Assembly (NCBI RefSeq): GCF_028595325.1
Contig: NZ_JAQQXR010000010.1
Coordinates: 86,350 to 150,349, forward strand
DNA length: 64,000 nucleotides
Reading direction: 5' to 3'
Source: Janthinobacterium fluminis
GTDB taxonomy: Bacteria > Pseudomonadota > Gammaproteobacteria > Burkholderiales > Burkholderiaceae_D
Shown here piece by piece: positions 52,275 through 60,018 of the stretch (position 1 is its first letter; each line of letters begins with the position of its first letter). Position numbers and translations under genes: made by a program. The notes under the pieces were generated by a model. It was not told the DNA's origin and ran no database searches. It worked only from the letters and a program-made list of their open reading frames with translations.

Positions 52275-52299
52275 TGGAAATCTGAAGATTTCCATTTTT
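52275..52299 (+). terminator. Intrinsic terminator of serS
   Basis: TGGAAATC (52275-52282), loop TGAA, GATTTCCA (52287-52294), then five T residues. Confidence 0.92.
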
Positions 52300-52326
52300 G
52301 CCCCTTCCGTTTTTTTTATACCCTGC

Positions 52327-52332
52327 TATAAT
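52327..52332 (+). promoter_or_regulatory. Candidate -10 element of the tRNA-Ser genes
   Basis: TATAAT lies 36-41 bases before the first tRNA gene. The preceding region is T-rich with no clear -35 at normal distance. Confidence 0.55.
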
Positions 52333-52367
52333 CTTGTTCTCGCAGCAGCAAGCGACAGAAGCAAGCA

Positions 52368-52458
52368 GGAAAGGTGGCAGAGTGGTCGAATGCGCTGGAC
52401 TCGAAATCCAGTGTACATCTTTGGTGTACCGTGAGTTCGAATCTCACCCTTTCCGCCA
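52368..52458 (+). tRNA. tRNA-Ser(CGA), copy 1
   Basis: Ninety-one bases folding as a class II tRNA. The acceptor stem is GGAAAGG/CCTTTCC. The anticodon arm CTGGA-CTCGAAA-TCCAG gives anticodon CGA. It has a long variable arm (GTGTACATC.. GGTGTACC), TTCGAAT in the T loop, and an encoded 3' CCA. It reads the serine codon UCG. Confidence 0.96.
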
Positions 52459-52465
52459 GAATTTA

Positions 52466-52519
52466 AACACCTAGGTGTTGAGCGGCAGAGCAAAAGCCCC
52501 ATTGCTGGGGTTTTTTGCT
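52466..52519 (+). terminator. Palindrome and hairpin after tRNA copy 1
   Basis: AACACCTAGGTGTT (52466-52479) is a perfect 14-base palindrome. It is followed by an A-rich/CCCC (52489-52500), 6-base loop, GGGG/T-run hairpin. The latter looks like a terminator between the two tRNA genes, which would make them separate transcription units or allow partial read-through. Confidence 0.65.
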
Positions 52520-52589
52520 TTTCGCGGTGTCTGGTGGCTGGAAAGCCTGTTGCGGTCTGGTCGTTGAAGTGGGAAAGAGCAGTAAATTA

Positions 52590-52680
52590 GGAAAGGTGGC
52601 AGAGTGGTCGAATGCGCTGGACTCGAAATCCAGTGTACATCTTTGGTGTACCGTGAGTTCGAATCTCACCCTTTCCGCCA
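52590..52680 (+). tRNA. tRNA-Ser(CGA), copy 2
   Basis: Identical over all 91 bases to the copy at 52368-52458, again with anticodon CGA and encoded CCA. The two genes are 131 bases apart. Only one further base on the 5' side (A) is shared, so the duplication is limited to the gene itself. Confidence 0.96.
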
Positions 52681-52713
52681 CGATTTAGTTCCGGCCCATG
52701 CCGGAACGACCTG

Positions 52714-52747
52714 AAACCCGCGCCCCTCACTGGGCCGCGGGTTTTTT
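52714..52747 (+). terminator. Intrinsic terminator after tRNA copy 2
   Basis: AAACCCGCG (52714-52722) pairs with CGCGGGTTT (52736-52744), running into TTTTTT. A second hairpin, TTCCGGC/GCCGGAA (52689-52706), stands right after the tRNA CCA. Confidence 0.88.
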
Positions 52748-52822
52748 GTCGTCCAGCGCCGCCGCGTCAATAGTTCGTATGGCGCCTTGACGCTCCCATG
52801 GGCGGTGTTTAGAATCGCGGCC

Positions 52823-53206
52823 ATGTCCCCATTCCTCGCCCTCCGCCGCCTGTTTTCCTGGATCGCGCTCGCCGCCATCCTGGGCCTGGCGCTGGTGCCG
52901 ACGCTGTCGCAGGCGCTGGCCAAGGACGGCGGCTCGTGGATGCAGATTTGCTCGGCCCAGGGCAGCAAGCTGGTCGCCGTGGCCGACCTGGCGCCGGCCG
53001 ATCCGGGCGCACCGTCGACGCTGCAACTGGAGCATTGCCCGTTCTGCGTGCTGCACGCGCCCCTGCTGCCGACGCAGCCATTGCGCTTCTCGTTCACCCT
53101 ACCGGAAGTCGCGCCGGCCCGCTATCCCAGCCTGTTCTTCTCCGCGCCGCGCCCGCTGTTCGCGTGGAGCAGCGCGCACCCGCGCGCCCCGCCCGTCCTC
53201 TCCTAG
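52823..53206 (+). CDS. DUF2946-family protein near TonB receptor
   Basis: A 127-residue protein with N-terminal hydrophobic segment (LFSWIALAAILGLALVPTLS), a Cys in MQICSAQG and the core LEHCPFCVLHAPLLP, whose CxxC-His pattern matches the DUF2946 protein at 14323-14721. The C-terminus is Pro/Arg-rich as in that copy. It is followed 146 bases later by a TonB-dependent receptor and a PepSY protein. A copper link is inferred, because the first copy neighbours a PCu(A)C chaperone. The ATG at 52823 starts the hydrophobic segment. Confidence 0.8.
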   Translation: MSPFLALRRLFSWIALAAILGLALVPTLSQALAKDGGSWMQICSAQGSKLVAVADLAPADPGAPSTLQLEHCPFCVLHAPLLPTQPLRFSFTLPEVAPARYPSLFFSAPRPLFAWSSAHPRAPPVLS

Positions 53207-53352
53207 ATAGCAGCACCCCGGCCATCGCAGCCCGGCGCCAGTCGCGCCGGCCGATGGGGCGTGCGCCTGTTTGCGCATGCATTTTCCGCCCCGCCGCGCG
53301 CGCGTCAGCGCCGGCGCAGGCGAAGCACTTTCTAGTTTCGAGGCAGTCCCGT

Positions 53353-55533
53353 ATGAACTTCAATAAAACCGTAGTCGCCGCCGCCGTCGCCGCCCTGTGC
53401 GCACCGGCCTTTTCGCAATCGTCCCCATCGGGCCAGCCGGAAGTCCGGACCCTGCCGACGGTCACCGTCAGCGCCAGCCGCGCCGGCGACAAGCTGTCGC
53501 TCGACGAGGTCAACAACACCGGCTCGCGCCTCGGCCTGACGCCGCGCGAGACGCCGGCCTCGGTCGCCATCGTCGACCGCGCCACCATCGAGGCGCGCGG
53601 CGCCGCCAACACCCAGGAGATCTTGTCCAGCGTGCCCGGCGTCACGGCCGCGTCGCCGCCGGGCTCGGCCGGCTCCGTGTATTATCGCGGCTTCGGCTCG
53701 TCCAGCCTGACCCAGTTGTTCAACGGCATCACGCCGCAGTACGACGCCATCGCCGCGCGCCCCGTCGACAGCTGGATTTATGAGCGCGTCGAGGTCATCG
53801 GCGGGCCGTCGACCTATCTATTCGGCGCCGGCGCCGTCGGCGGCTCGATCAACTACGTGACGAAGTTGGCGCAGCGCGACGCCGACGCGCTGGAATGGCG
53901 GGCCCGCTACGGCTCCTTCGCCACGGCCGACCTGGCGCTGGGCGTGAACCGGCGCCTCGGCGAAGCCGGCGGCGCGCAGCACTACGCGCGCCTGGACGTC
54001 AACCGCGGCCGCAGCAACGGCTATGTGGACGGGCAGCGCCGCGACGCGCTCAATGTCGCCGCCTCGCTGCTCAGCGACATCGGCCCGCGCCTGTCGCACA
54101 CGCTGGCGCTGGAGTACCAGCACGAGAAAGTCGACCGGCCGTACTGGGGCACGCCGCTGCTGAACCCGGCCACGGGCGACGGCCGCATCGACCCCGCCAC
54201 CCGTTTCAAGAACTATAATTCGGCCGACGGCGTCTACGAGCAGACCGTGCAGTGGGCCCGCTCGCTGCTGGAATACCGCCTGTCGCCGAACAGCACGCTG
54301 AAGAACACCGTCTACCATTACAACGCGCTGCGCGATTTCCGCAACGTGGAAAACTATGCTTTCAACGCCGACAACACGAAGGTGCTGCGCTCGGGCGCCT
54401 TGTTGCAGCGCCACGACCAGCAACTCAACGGCGACCGGGTCGAGTGGACCCATAAGGGCGAGCTGGGCGGCATGAAGGCGGACTGGTCGGCGGGGCTGGA
54501 CTACAGCCGCAACACGCAGACGCGCTTCCCGCTGTCGCTGTCCGGCCCCGTCAGCACGGTCGACCCCTATGTTTTCCAGACCGAGCGCTTTTTCGACGTG
54601 TCCGGCATGAAACCCGGCTTCACGCCGGACCGCACCAACAAGGTCAACACGCTGGCCCTGTTCCTGGAAAACCGCCTGCGCCTGACGCCGGCGCTGGCGC
54701 TGGTGACGGGCCTGCGGCATGACCGCATCGACATCGAACTGGTCAACCACAAGACGGCCAGCGCCGCCAATCCGGCCGACTTCAAGCACAGTTACCGGCC
54801 GACCACGGGCCGCCTGGGCCTGGTGTACGACCTGGCGCCGCACGCCAATGTGTATGTGCAGTACAGCACGGCGGCCGATCCGCCGGCCGGCATCCTCAGC
54901 TCGATTTCCTACGGCCAGGCACGCGGCTCGGAGCTGACCACGGGGCGGCAGTTCGAGGTCGGCAGCAAGTTCGACTACCTTGGCGGGCGTGGCAGCGCGA
55001 CGCTGGCGGCCTATCAGGTGTCGCGCAAGAACCTGGCCATCGCCGACCAGAACAATCCCGGCACCACCTTGCCGGTGGGCCAGCAATCGGCCCGCGGCGT
55101 CGAGGCGGCCACCTCGTTCAAGCTGAACCCGGCCTGGCTGCTGGAGGGCAATCTGGCCTACACGGACGCGCAATACGACAGCTTCATCGAAACGGTCGGC
55201 GGCAAGGCCGTGTCGCGCGCCGGCAAGGTGCCGGCGAACATTCCGGCCTGGGTGTCGAACCTCTGGCTGAGCTGGAACGTCAGCCCCGCGCTGCAACTGA
55301 GCGCGGACGCGCGCCACCTGTCCCGGCGCTACGGCAACACGGCGAACACGGTCAGCGACGCCGGCTACACGCTGTTCGGCGCCAGCCTGAGCTATCAGAT
55401 CCAGCCCAACACGCGGCTGACCGCCCGCGTGAAAAACCTCACCGACAAGGTGTATGCGGCCAATGTCGGCAGCACCAGCTTTTACCTCGGCGCGCCGCGT
55501 TCGCTGGACTTGACCCTGCAAGCGTGGTTCTGA
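53353..55533 (+). CDS. TonB-dependent outer-membrane receptor
   Basis: A 726-residue porin-like receptor. Signal peptide: VVAAAVAALCAPAFSQS. A TonB-box-like LPTVTVSA follows. The plug domain includes DRATIEARGAANTQEILSSV and VYYRGFGSSS and ends near VIGGPSTYLFGAGAVGGSIN. A 22-strand barrel follows and ends in the aromatic LTLQAWF, as expected for outer-membrane insertion. It belongs to the siderophore-type group by layout, but the adjacent DUF2946 gene suggests that copper is also possible. It is followed 13 bases later by a PepSY gene. Confidence 0.92.
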   Translation: MNFNKTVVAAAVAALCAPAFSQSSPSGQPEVRTLPTVTVSASRAGDKLSLDEVNNTGSRLGLTPRETPASVAIVDRATIEARGAANTQEILSSVPGVTAASPPGSAGSVYYRGFGSSSLTQLFNGITPQYDAIAARPVDSWIYERVEVIGGPSTYLFGAGAVGGSINYVTKLAQRDADALEWRARYGSFATADLALGVNRRLGEAGGAQHYARLDVNRGRSNGYVDGQRRDALNVAASLLSDIGPRLSHTLALEYQHEKVDRPYWGTPLLNPATGDGRIDPATRFKNYNSADGVYEQTVQWARSLLEYRLSPNSTLKNTVYHYNALRDFRNVENYAFNADNTKVLRSGALLQRHDQQLNGDRVEWTHKGELGGMKADWSAGLDYSRNTQTRFPLSLSGPVSTVDPYVFQTERFFDVSGMKPGFTPDRTNKVNTLALFLENRLRLTPALALVTGLRHDRIDIELVNHKTASAANPADFKHSYRPTTGRLGLVYDLAPHANVYVQYSTAADPPAGILSSISYGQARGSELTTGRQFEVGSKFDYLGGRGSATLAAYQVSRKNLAIADQNNPGTTLPVGQQSARGVEAATSFKLNPAWLLEGNLAYTDAQYDSFIETVGGKAVSRAGKVPANIPAWVSNLWLSWNVSPALQLSADARHLSRRYGNTANTVSDAGYTLFGASLSYQIQPNTRLTARVKNLTDKVYAANVGSTSFYLGAPRSLDLTLQAWF

Positions 55534-55546
55534 GGAGGGCGGCGGC

Positions 55547-57013
55547 ATGAAGCGCAAGCTGTATTTGATTCACCGCTGGCTCGGTATCGTGTTGTGCCTG
55601 TTCATGGCCATGTGGTTCTTCTCCGGCGTGGTGATGATGTACGTCGGCTATCCGAAACTGAGCCACGCCGAGCGCCTGGCCGCGCTGCCCGAGCTGGACG
55701 GGGTTAACTGCTGCGCGACGCTGGAGCAATGGCTGCAGGCGGCCGGCCGCGACGGGGAGCCGGCGGCGGTTCGCCTGACCTCGGTTGCCGGGCGTCCGCG
55801 CGCGCTGCTCAACTATGGCCGGGCGGGCGTGGTCGCGCTCGACGGCGTCAGCGGCCTGCGCGTGGACGGCGTCGGCGCCGACGACGCGCTGGCGGCGGCG
55901 CGGGCCTTCATGCCGGGCGTGCCAGCCTTTCACGAGGATCTGGTGGACGAGGACGCCTTCAGCCACTCGAAGGCGCTGGACGCGCAGCGGCCGCTGCACC
56001 GCATCCAGATGGCCGACGCCGCGTCGACGCGGCTGTATGTGTCGGCGCGCACCGGCGAGGTGGTGCGCGACGCCAGCGCAAGCGAGCGCGGCTGGAACTG
56101 GGTCGGCAGCTGGATACACTGGTTGTACCCGTTCCGCGGCGGCGTCACGGAGCGTTTCTGGAACGACATCGTCACCTACAGCTCCATCGCGGCCACCGTG
56201 CTGGCGCTGCTGGGCATGCTGGTGGGCGTGTGGCGCTGGCGCTTCTCGGGGCGCTTCCGCAGCGGCTCGCGTTCGCCTTACCGCGAACCCTGGATGCGCT
56301 GGCACCACCTGCTCGGTCTGCTGTTCGGCACGTTGACCGTCACCTTCATCTTCAGCGGCCTGATGTCGATGAATCCCTTCAAGGTGCTGGACTCCGGCGC
56401 GCCCAAGGTCGGGCAACAGCAGCGCTGGCAGGCCGCCCGCTTCACGCTGCCGGCGCGCGAGGCGCTGCGGCGCCTGGCCGCCAGCGGCTTCGAGGCGCGC
56501 GAGCTGGAATGGCGCGTCGTCGACGGCGCCGGCTATTTCCTGGCGTGGGACGGGCAGGGCCGCACGCGCCTGCTCGCCGCCGGGGGCGAGGACGGGGCGC
56601 AGCCGTTTGCGGCGTTCGACATCGCGCGCATGCGGGCGCTGGGCGGCGCCATGCTGGCCTCCAGCAAGGTAACGGAGGCCAGCGTGCTGAGCGAGTACGA
56701 CACTTACTACTACAGCCGCGACGCCCACACGATGACGGGGGGGATGAAGCACCTGCCCGTGCTGCGGCTGAAGTTCGACGATCCGCACACCACCTGGTTG
56801 TACCTGGACCCGTCCAGCGGCGCCGTCGTCAAGCAGCTTGACGGGCACCAGCGCGCCAAGCGCTGGCTGTTTGCGCTGTTGCACAGCTGGGACTGGGCGC
56901 CCCTGCTGGAGCGGCGTCCGTGGTGGGACCTGTGGATGATCGTCATCTGCGCCGGCGGCATGCTCATCAGCGTGACCGGCATCGTCATCGGCTGGCGGCG
57001 CTTGCGTCCTTGA
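55547..57013 (+). CDS. PepSY-domain membrane protein (iron/copper-uptake associated)
   Basis: A 488-residue protein starting MKRKLYLIHRWLGIVLCLFM, the PepSY_TM pattern, with four spans in total (about residues 10-35, 200-225, 255-280 and 460-480) and PepSY-like periplasmic segments (HTTWLYLDPSSGAVVKQLDG). The family includes inner-membrane metal reductase-like proteins encoded beside TonB receptors. GAGGAGGGCGG lies 5-6 bases upstream. It is coupled closely to the receptor gene and ends the unit. Confidence 0.9.
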   Translation: MKRKLYLIHRWLGIVLCLFMAMWFFSGVVMMYVGYPKLSHAERLAALPELDGVNCCATLEQWLQAAGRDGEPAAVRLTSVAGRPRALLNYGRAGVVALDGVSGLRVDGVGADDALAAARAFMPGVPAFHEDLVDEDAFSHSKALDAQRPLHRIQMADAASTRLYVSARTGEVVRDASASERGWNWVGSWIHWLYPFRGGVTERFWNDIVTYSSIAATVLALLGMLVGVWRWRFSGRFRSGSRSPYREPWMRWHHLLGLLFGTLTVTFIFSGLMSMNPFKVLDSGAPKVGQQQRWQAARFTLPAREALRRLAASGFEARELEWRVVDGAGYFLAWDGQGRTRLLAAGGEDGAQPFAAFDIARMRALGGAMLASSKVTEASVLSEYDTYYYSRDAHTMTGGMKHLPVLRLKFDDPHTTWLYLDPSSGAVVKQLDGHQRAKRWLFALLHSWDWAPLLERRPWWDLWMIVICAGGMLISVTGIVIGWRRLRP

Positions 57014-57149
57014 GGGGGGAATGACGCTAATGTCGGCCTGAGCTTGACGGCGCGCGATTTAAGCGTCAAATTGTCCTTCATTGCATCGAAATCAACGATC
57101 GGAAGGGAAATGCCATGCGTCCTCTTCATCCAGCCCAGGCGTCGCGCCG

Positions 57150-57968
57150 ATGACGGCCAACTTCATCGGCGTGACCGGATTGCCGCGGGCCGGTTCAACC
57201 TTGCTGTGCCAGATGCTGGCGCAGCATCCGGACATCCACTGCGAGGGGCATAGTTCGCCCTTGTGCAACACCCTGCTGGGCATGCGCCGCATGGTCAGCG
57301 ACGACCAGTTCTTCCTGTCCCAGCTCGACAGCGCTTTCGAGGCCAGTTACGCCCACCTGATGTCGGCCATGCGCGCCTACTTGCGCGGCTGGTATCACGA
57401 CTGCGACAGCAAAGCCGTCGTCGACAAGAACCGGGCCTGGCTGCACGCCATCGAGTTGCTGCTGGCGCTGGCGCCGGAAGCCAAGCTGGTCGTCTGCCTG
57501 CGCGAGCTGGGGCAGATCTACGGTTCCATCGAAGCCCAGCACCAGCGCACCATCCTCGTCGACTTCATCGACCACCTCGCCGACTTCGACCGGATGGGGC
57601 GGGCCGACATGTTGTTCGCCAAGGACAGGTCGATCGGCGCGCCCCTGAGTTCCCTGCACGCCGTCATCGATCTACCGGCCGAGGTGCAAAAGCGCCTGTA
57701 TTTTGTCCGCTTCGAGGACCTGGTCGAGCAGCCGGCCGCCTGCATGTCGCACCTGTACGCGTGGCTGGGTTTGGCGCCCTGCACGATCGACCCGAACCAG
57801 CTGACAGTCGGCGTCCAGGAGAGCGACAGCCACTACCATATGAAGTATCCGCACCGCCAATCCACGCGCATTGCCAAGCCCAGGCGGCATGACATTCCAC
57901 CGCGCATCCAGGCGCAGATTGAAACCGCCTGCGCCTGGTTCTACGAGCTTTATTACCCGAAAAAATGA
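57150..57968 (+). CDS. Sulfotransferase-family protein
   Basis: A 272-residue enzyme-like protein with the 5'-phosphosulfate-binding loop TGLPRAGSTLLCQMLAQHPD near its N-terminus (about residues 7-26), and a 3'-phosphate-binding-type segment VVDKNRAWLHAIELLLALAP / LVVCLRELGQIYGSIEAQH. It probably moves sulfate from PAPS to an unknown acceptor. It stands alone. The ATG at 57150 is used, as the in-frame start at 57081 adds a low-quality N-terminus. Confidence 0.85.
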   Translation: MTANFIGVTGLPRAGSTLLCQMLAQHPDIHCEGHSSPLCNTLLGMRRMVSDDQFFLSQLDSAFEASYAHLMSAMRAYLRGWYHDCDSKAVVDKNRAWLHAIELLLALAPEAKLVVCLRELGQIYGSIEAQHQRTILVDFIDHLADFDRMGRADMLFAKDRSIGAPLSSLHAVIDLPAEVQKRLYFVRFEDLVEQPAACMSHLYAWLGLAPCTIDPNQLTVGVQESDSHYHMKYPHRQSTRIAKPRRHDIPPRIQAQIETACAWFYELYYPKK

Positions 57969-58481
57969 AGCTCGGCGGGGACGGGAAAACGGCCGCGCCG
58001 CCGCGCGCGGCCGGCACCATACCAGTTCCCGAATCGCCGAAAAACGGTATTCATTCAGCGCTGTATGACTTGATTGCCGCTTTGCATAGACTCTTTCCCT
58101 CCCTCATTTCCGGGCCGCCGCGAGGACGCGGCAATGCCTGCCGGCCTTCCCTGGACGCCGGCGCCCGGGGAAAATAATTTTAAATAAAATCAATAATCTG
58201 TAGCGCTTTATTCATGCTGGATAGGTGTATTCAGCATGCGATGCTTTTGCTGTTTTATTAATCTTGCCGGATGCCGCAACAGCGTCCCCGGCACCCGCGT
58301 TTATCCCCGCCGCGACCGCGTGATCTTGTAAGTGGTATTGCAAAATTGCTCTTTAGTAAAAACCACTTGACTACCAATTTTCAACATCGCATGCTCTTTG
58401 CAGAAAGCGGCGCCGCTGCGCGCGCTTTTGCAGCAGAAAAAACTACATAGATGGTTTTTCGCAAAACTTTGGGAGACAACC
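57969..58481 (+). promoter_or_regulatory. 513-base intergenic region ahead of the chitinase pair
   Basis: No gene is seen. It holds an A/T-rich patch (about 58171-58195) and two inverted repeats. CATGCTG (58213-58219) pairs with CAGCATG (58232-58238). AAGTGGT (58330-58336) pairs with ACCACTT (58362-58368), about 120 bases before the first chitinase start. These may be regulator sites for chitin induction. No clear -35/-10 pair was fixed. Confidence 0.4.
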
Positions 58482-59948
58482 TTGAAAACGAAACGAACGA
58501 GCCGGCTGTTCATCAGCCTGTTGGGCGGTTTGCTGGGCGGAACACTGGCAGCTTGCGGTGGCTCCTCGACCAGCACGGACACGCCGACGACACTGCTGGC
58601 GCAGCTCAGCGTCGGCGAAACGTGCACGGCATGGGACGCGAACCAGGTCTACGTCGCGCCGCAGTGCGTCATCTACCAAGGCAATGTGTATAAGGCCAAG
58701 TGGTGGGTGAAGGGCGAGATCCCCTCGGCTGATCCGTATGGGCCTTGGGCCCTCGTGCCGCTGACGCCGACACCGACGCCGCCGCCAACGCCCACTCCGA
58801 CGCCCACCCCGACGCCGACGCCTACACCGACGCCGCCCCCGACGCCGACGCCGGGCATTCCGACGCGGGCGCAGGCCGAGGCGACGGAGGCGGCCCTGAC
58901 CAACAACGATTTCTTCCGCAAGGTGAAGGCGTCGATCCGCACACTGCCGAACGCCGACGTCGACCGGGTGCAGGCGGGGCTGGCGAGCAATCCCGTCAAC
59001 GTCAGGCGCGTCGAGCGCTTGCTGCCGGCGCTCAAATGGGATTTCTATTTCGCCGTGCGCGATCCCAGTTACACCTACCAGCGCTTCCTGCAGGCGGTGG
59101 CGAAATTTCCGGCCGTGTGCGACGACTACGCGGACGGCCGCAATGCCGACAGCATCTGCCGCCACACGCTGGCAACCATGTTTGCCCACTTCGTGCAGGA
59201 AACCGGCGACCACAACGCCAGCATCCCGACGCCGCAATGGCGCCAGGGCTTGAAGTATCTGCGCGAGTTGGGTTGCGACGAAACCGGCGCCGGTTGCGGT
59301 TACAACGTCGAATGTGCCGACCCCGTGTTTAACAAGGTGTGGACCTGCGGCGTGAATGCCGATGGCAGCTTCAAGAAATACTTCGGGCGGGGCGCCAAGC
59401 AGTTGTCGTACAACTATAACTACGGTCCGTTCTCGCAGGCGATGAACAATGGCGACCAGTCGGTGCTGCTGAAAAATCCCGATCTGGTGGCGTCCACCTG
59501 GCTCAATCTGGCCTCGGCGACGTTCTTCTTCGTGTATCCGCAGCCGCCGAAACCGTCGATGCTGCATGTGCTCGACGGCACCTGGGTGCCGAACCAGGCC
59601 GATATCGCCGCCGGCGCGGGCAATGATTTCGCCACCACCATCATGATCATCAATGCCGAGTGCGGCCTGGGCACGGAAAAGCCGGCCGCGCAAAACCGCA
59701 TCGACTACTTCAAGCAATTCGCCGCCGACCTTGGCTGGAATTACAGCGCCGAGAAGTTGTCCTGCGCGACGATGCAGCGTTTCGGCCCCGCCAGTTCGGC
59801 GTCCTACAACATCTACTGGGAAAAGAACTGGAAGGCGGGGGGCGAGAACCAGTGCCAGCTGGTCAGTTATCAGACGCCGTACAGCGCCCTGATCGCGGAC
59901 AACTACGTGAAATGCGTGGAAGCGAACTGGAACGTGAAGCTGAAGTAA
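58482..59948 (+). CDS. GH19 chitinase with N-terminal chitin-binding module, lipoprotein leader
   Basis: A 488-residue secreted hydrolase. The leader ends in the lipobox-like LAAC, so a lipoprotein is predicted. Residues about 45-90 are a CBM5/12 module (NQVYVAPQCVIYQGNVYKAK, then WW), followed by a Thr-Pro repeat linker (about 95-125) and a GH19 catalytic domain. That domain has HFVQETGDHN (catalytic Glu about 240) and FGRGAKQLSYNYNYG. The only sensible start is TTG at 58482, with GGGAGA 6 bases upstream; no ATG fits. It is followed 70 bases later by the GH18 gene, giving complementary chitinases in one unit. Confidence 0.93.
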   Translation: MKTKRTSRLFISLLGGLLGGTLAACGGSSTSTDTPTTLLAQLSVGETCTAWDANQVYVAPQCVIYQGNVYKAKWWVKGEIPSADPYGPWALVPLTPTPTPPPTPTPTPTPTPTPTPTPPPTPTPGIPTRAQAEATEAALTNNDFFRKVKASIRTLPNADVDRVQAGLASNPVNVRRVERLLPALKWDFYFAVRDPSYTYQRFLQAVAKFPAVCDDYADGRNADSICRHTLATMFAHFVQETGDHNASIPTPQWRQGLKYLRELGCDETGAGCGYNVECADPVFNKVWTCGVNADGSFKKYFGRGAKQLSYNYNYGPFSQAMNNGDQSVLLKNPDLVASTWLNLASATFFFVYPQPPKPSMLHVLDGTWVPNQADIAAGAGNDFATTIMIINAECGLGTEKPAAQNRIDYFKQFAADLGWNYSAEKLSCATMQRFGPASSASYNIYWEKNWKAGGENQCQLVSYQTPYSALIADNYVKCVEANWNVKLK

Positions 59949-60018
59949 AGCGAGGTCGAGTAGCGGGCAGAGAACAACGATTCTTTCGCGGTAAAACCAT
60001 AACCGGATGGAGACAGAC

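Noticed and set aside
52463..52681. 72-codon frame antisense to a tRNA-Ser gene
   Set aside because: It is the well-known false protein produced by reading the complement of a tRNA-Ser gene.
57965..58177. 70-codon frame after the sulfotransferase gene
   Set aside because: It has no ribosome site and no recognised pattern, and it lies in a probable regulatory region.
58763..58856. Short tandem repeats in the chitinase linker considered as a CRISPR-like array
   Set aside because: The units are 6 bases long, code for Thr-Pro in frame and have no spacers.
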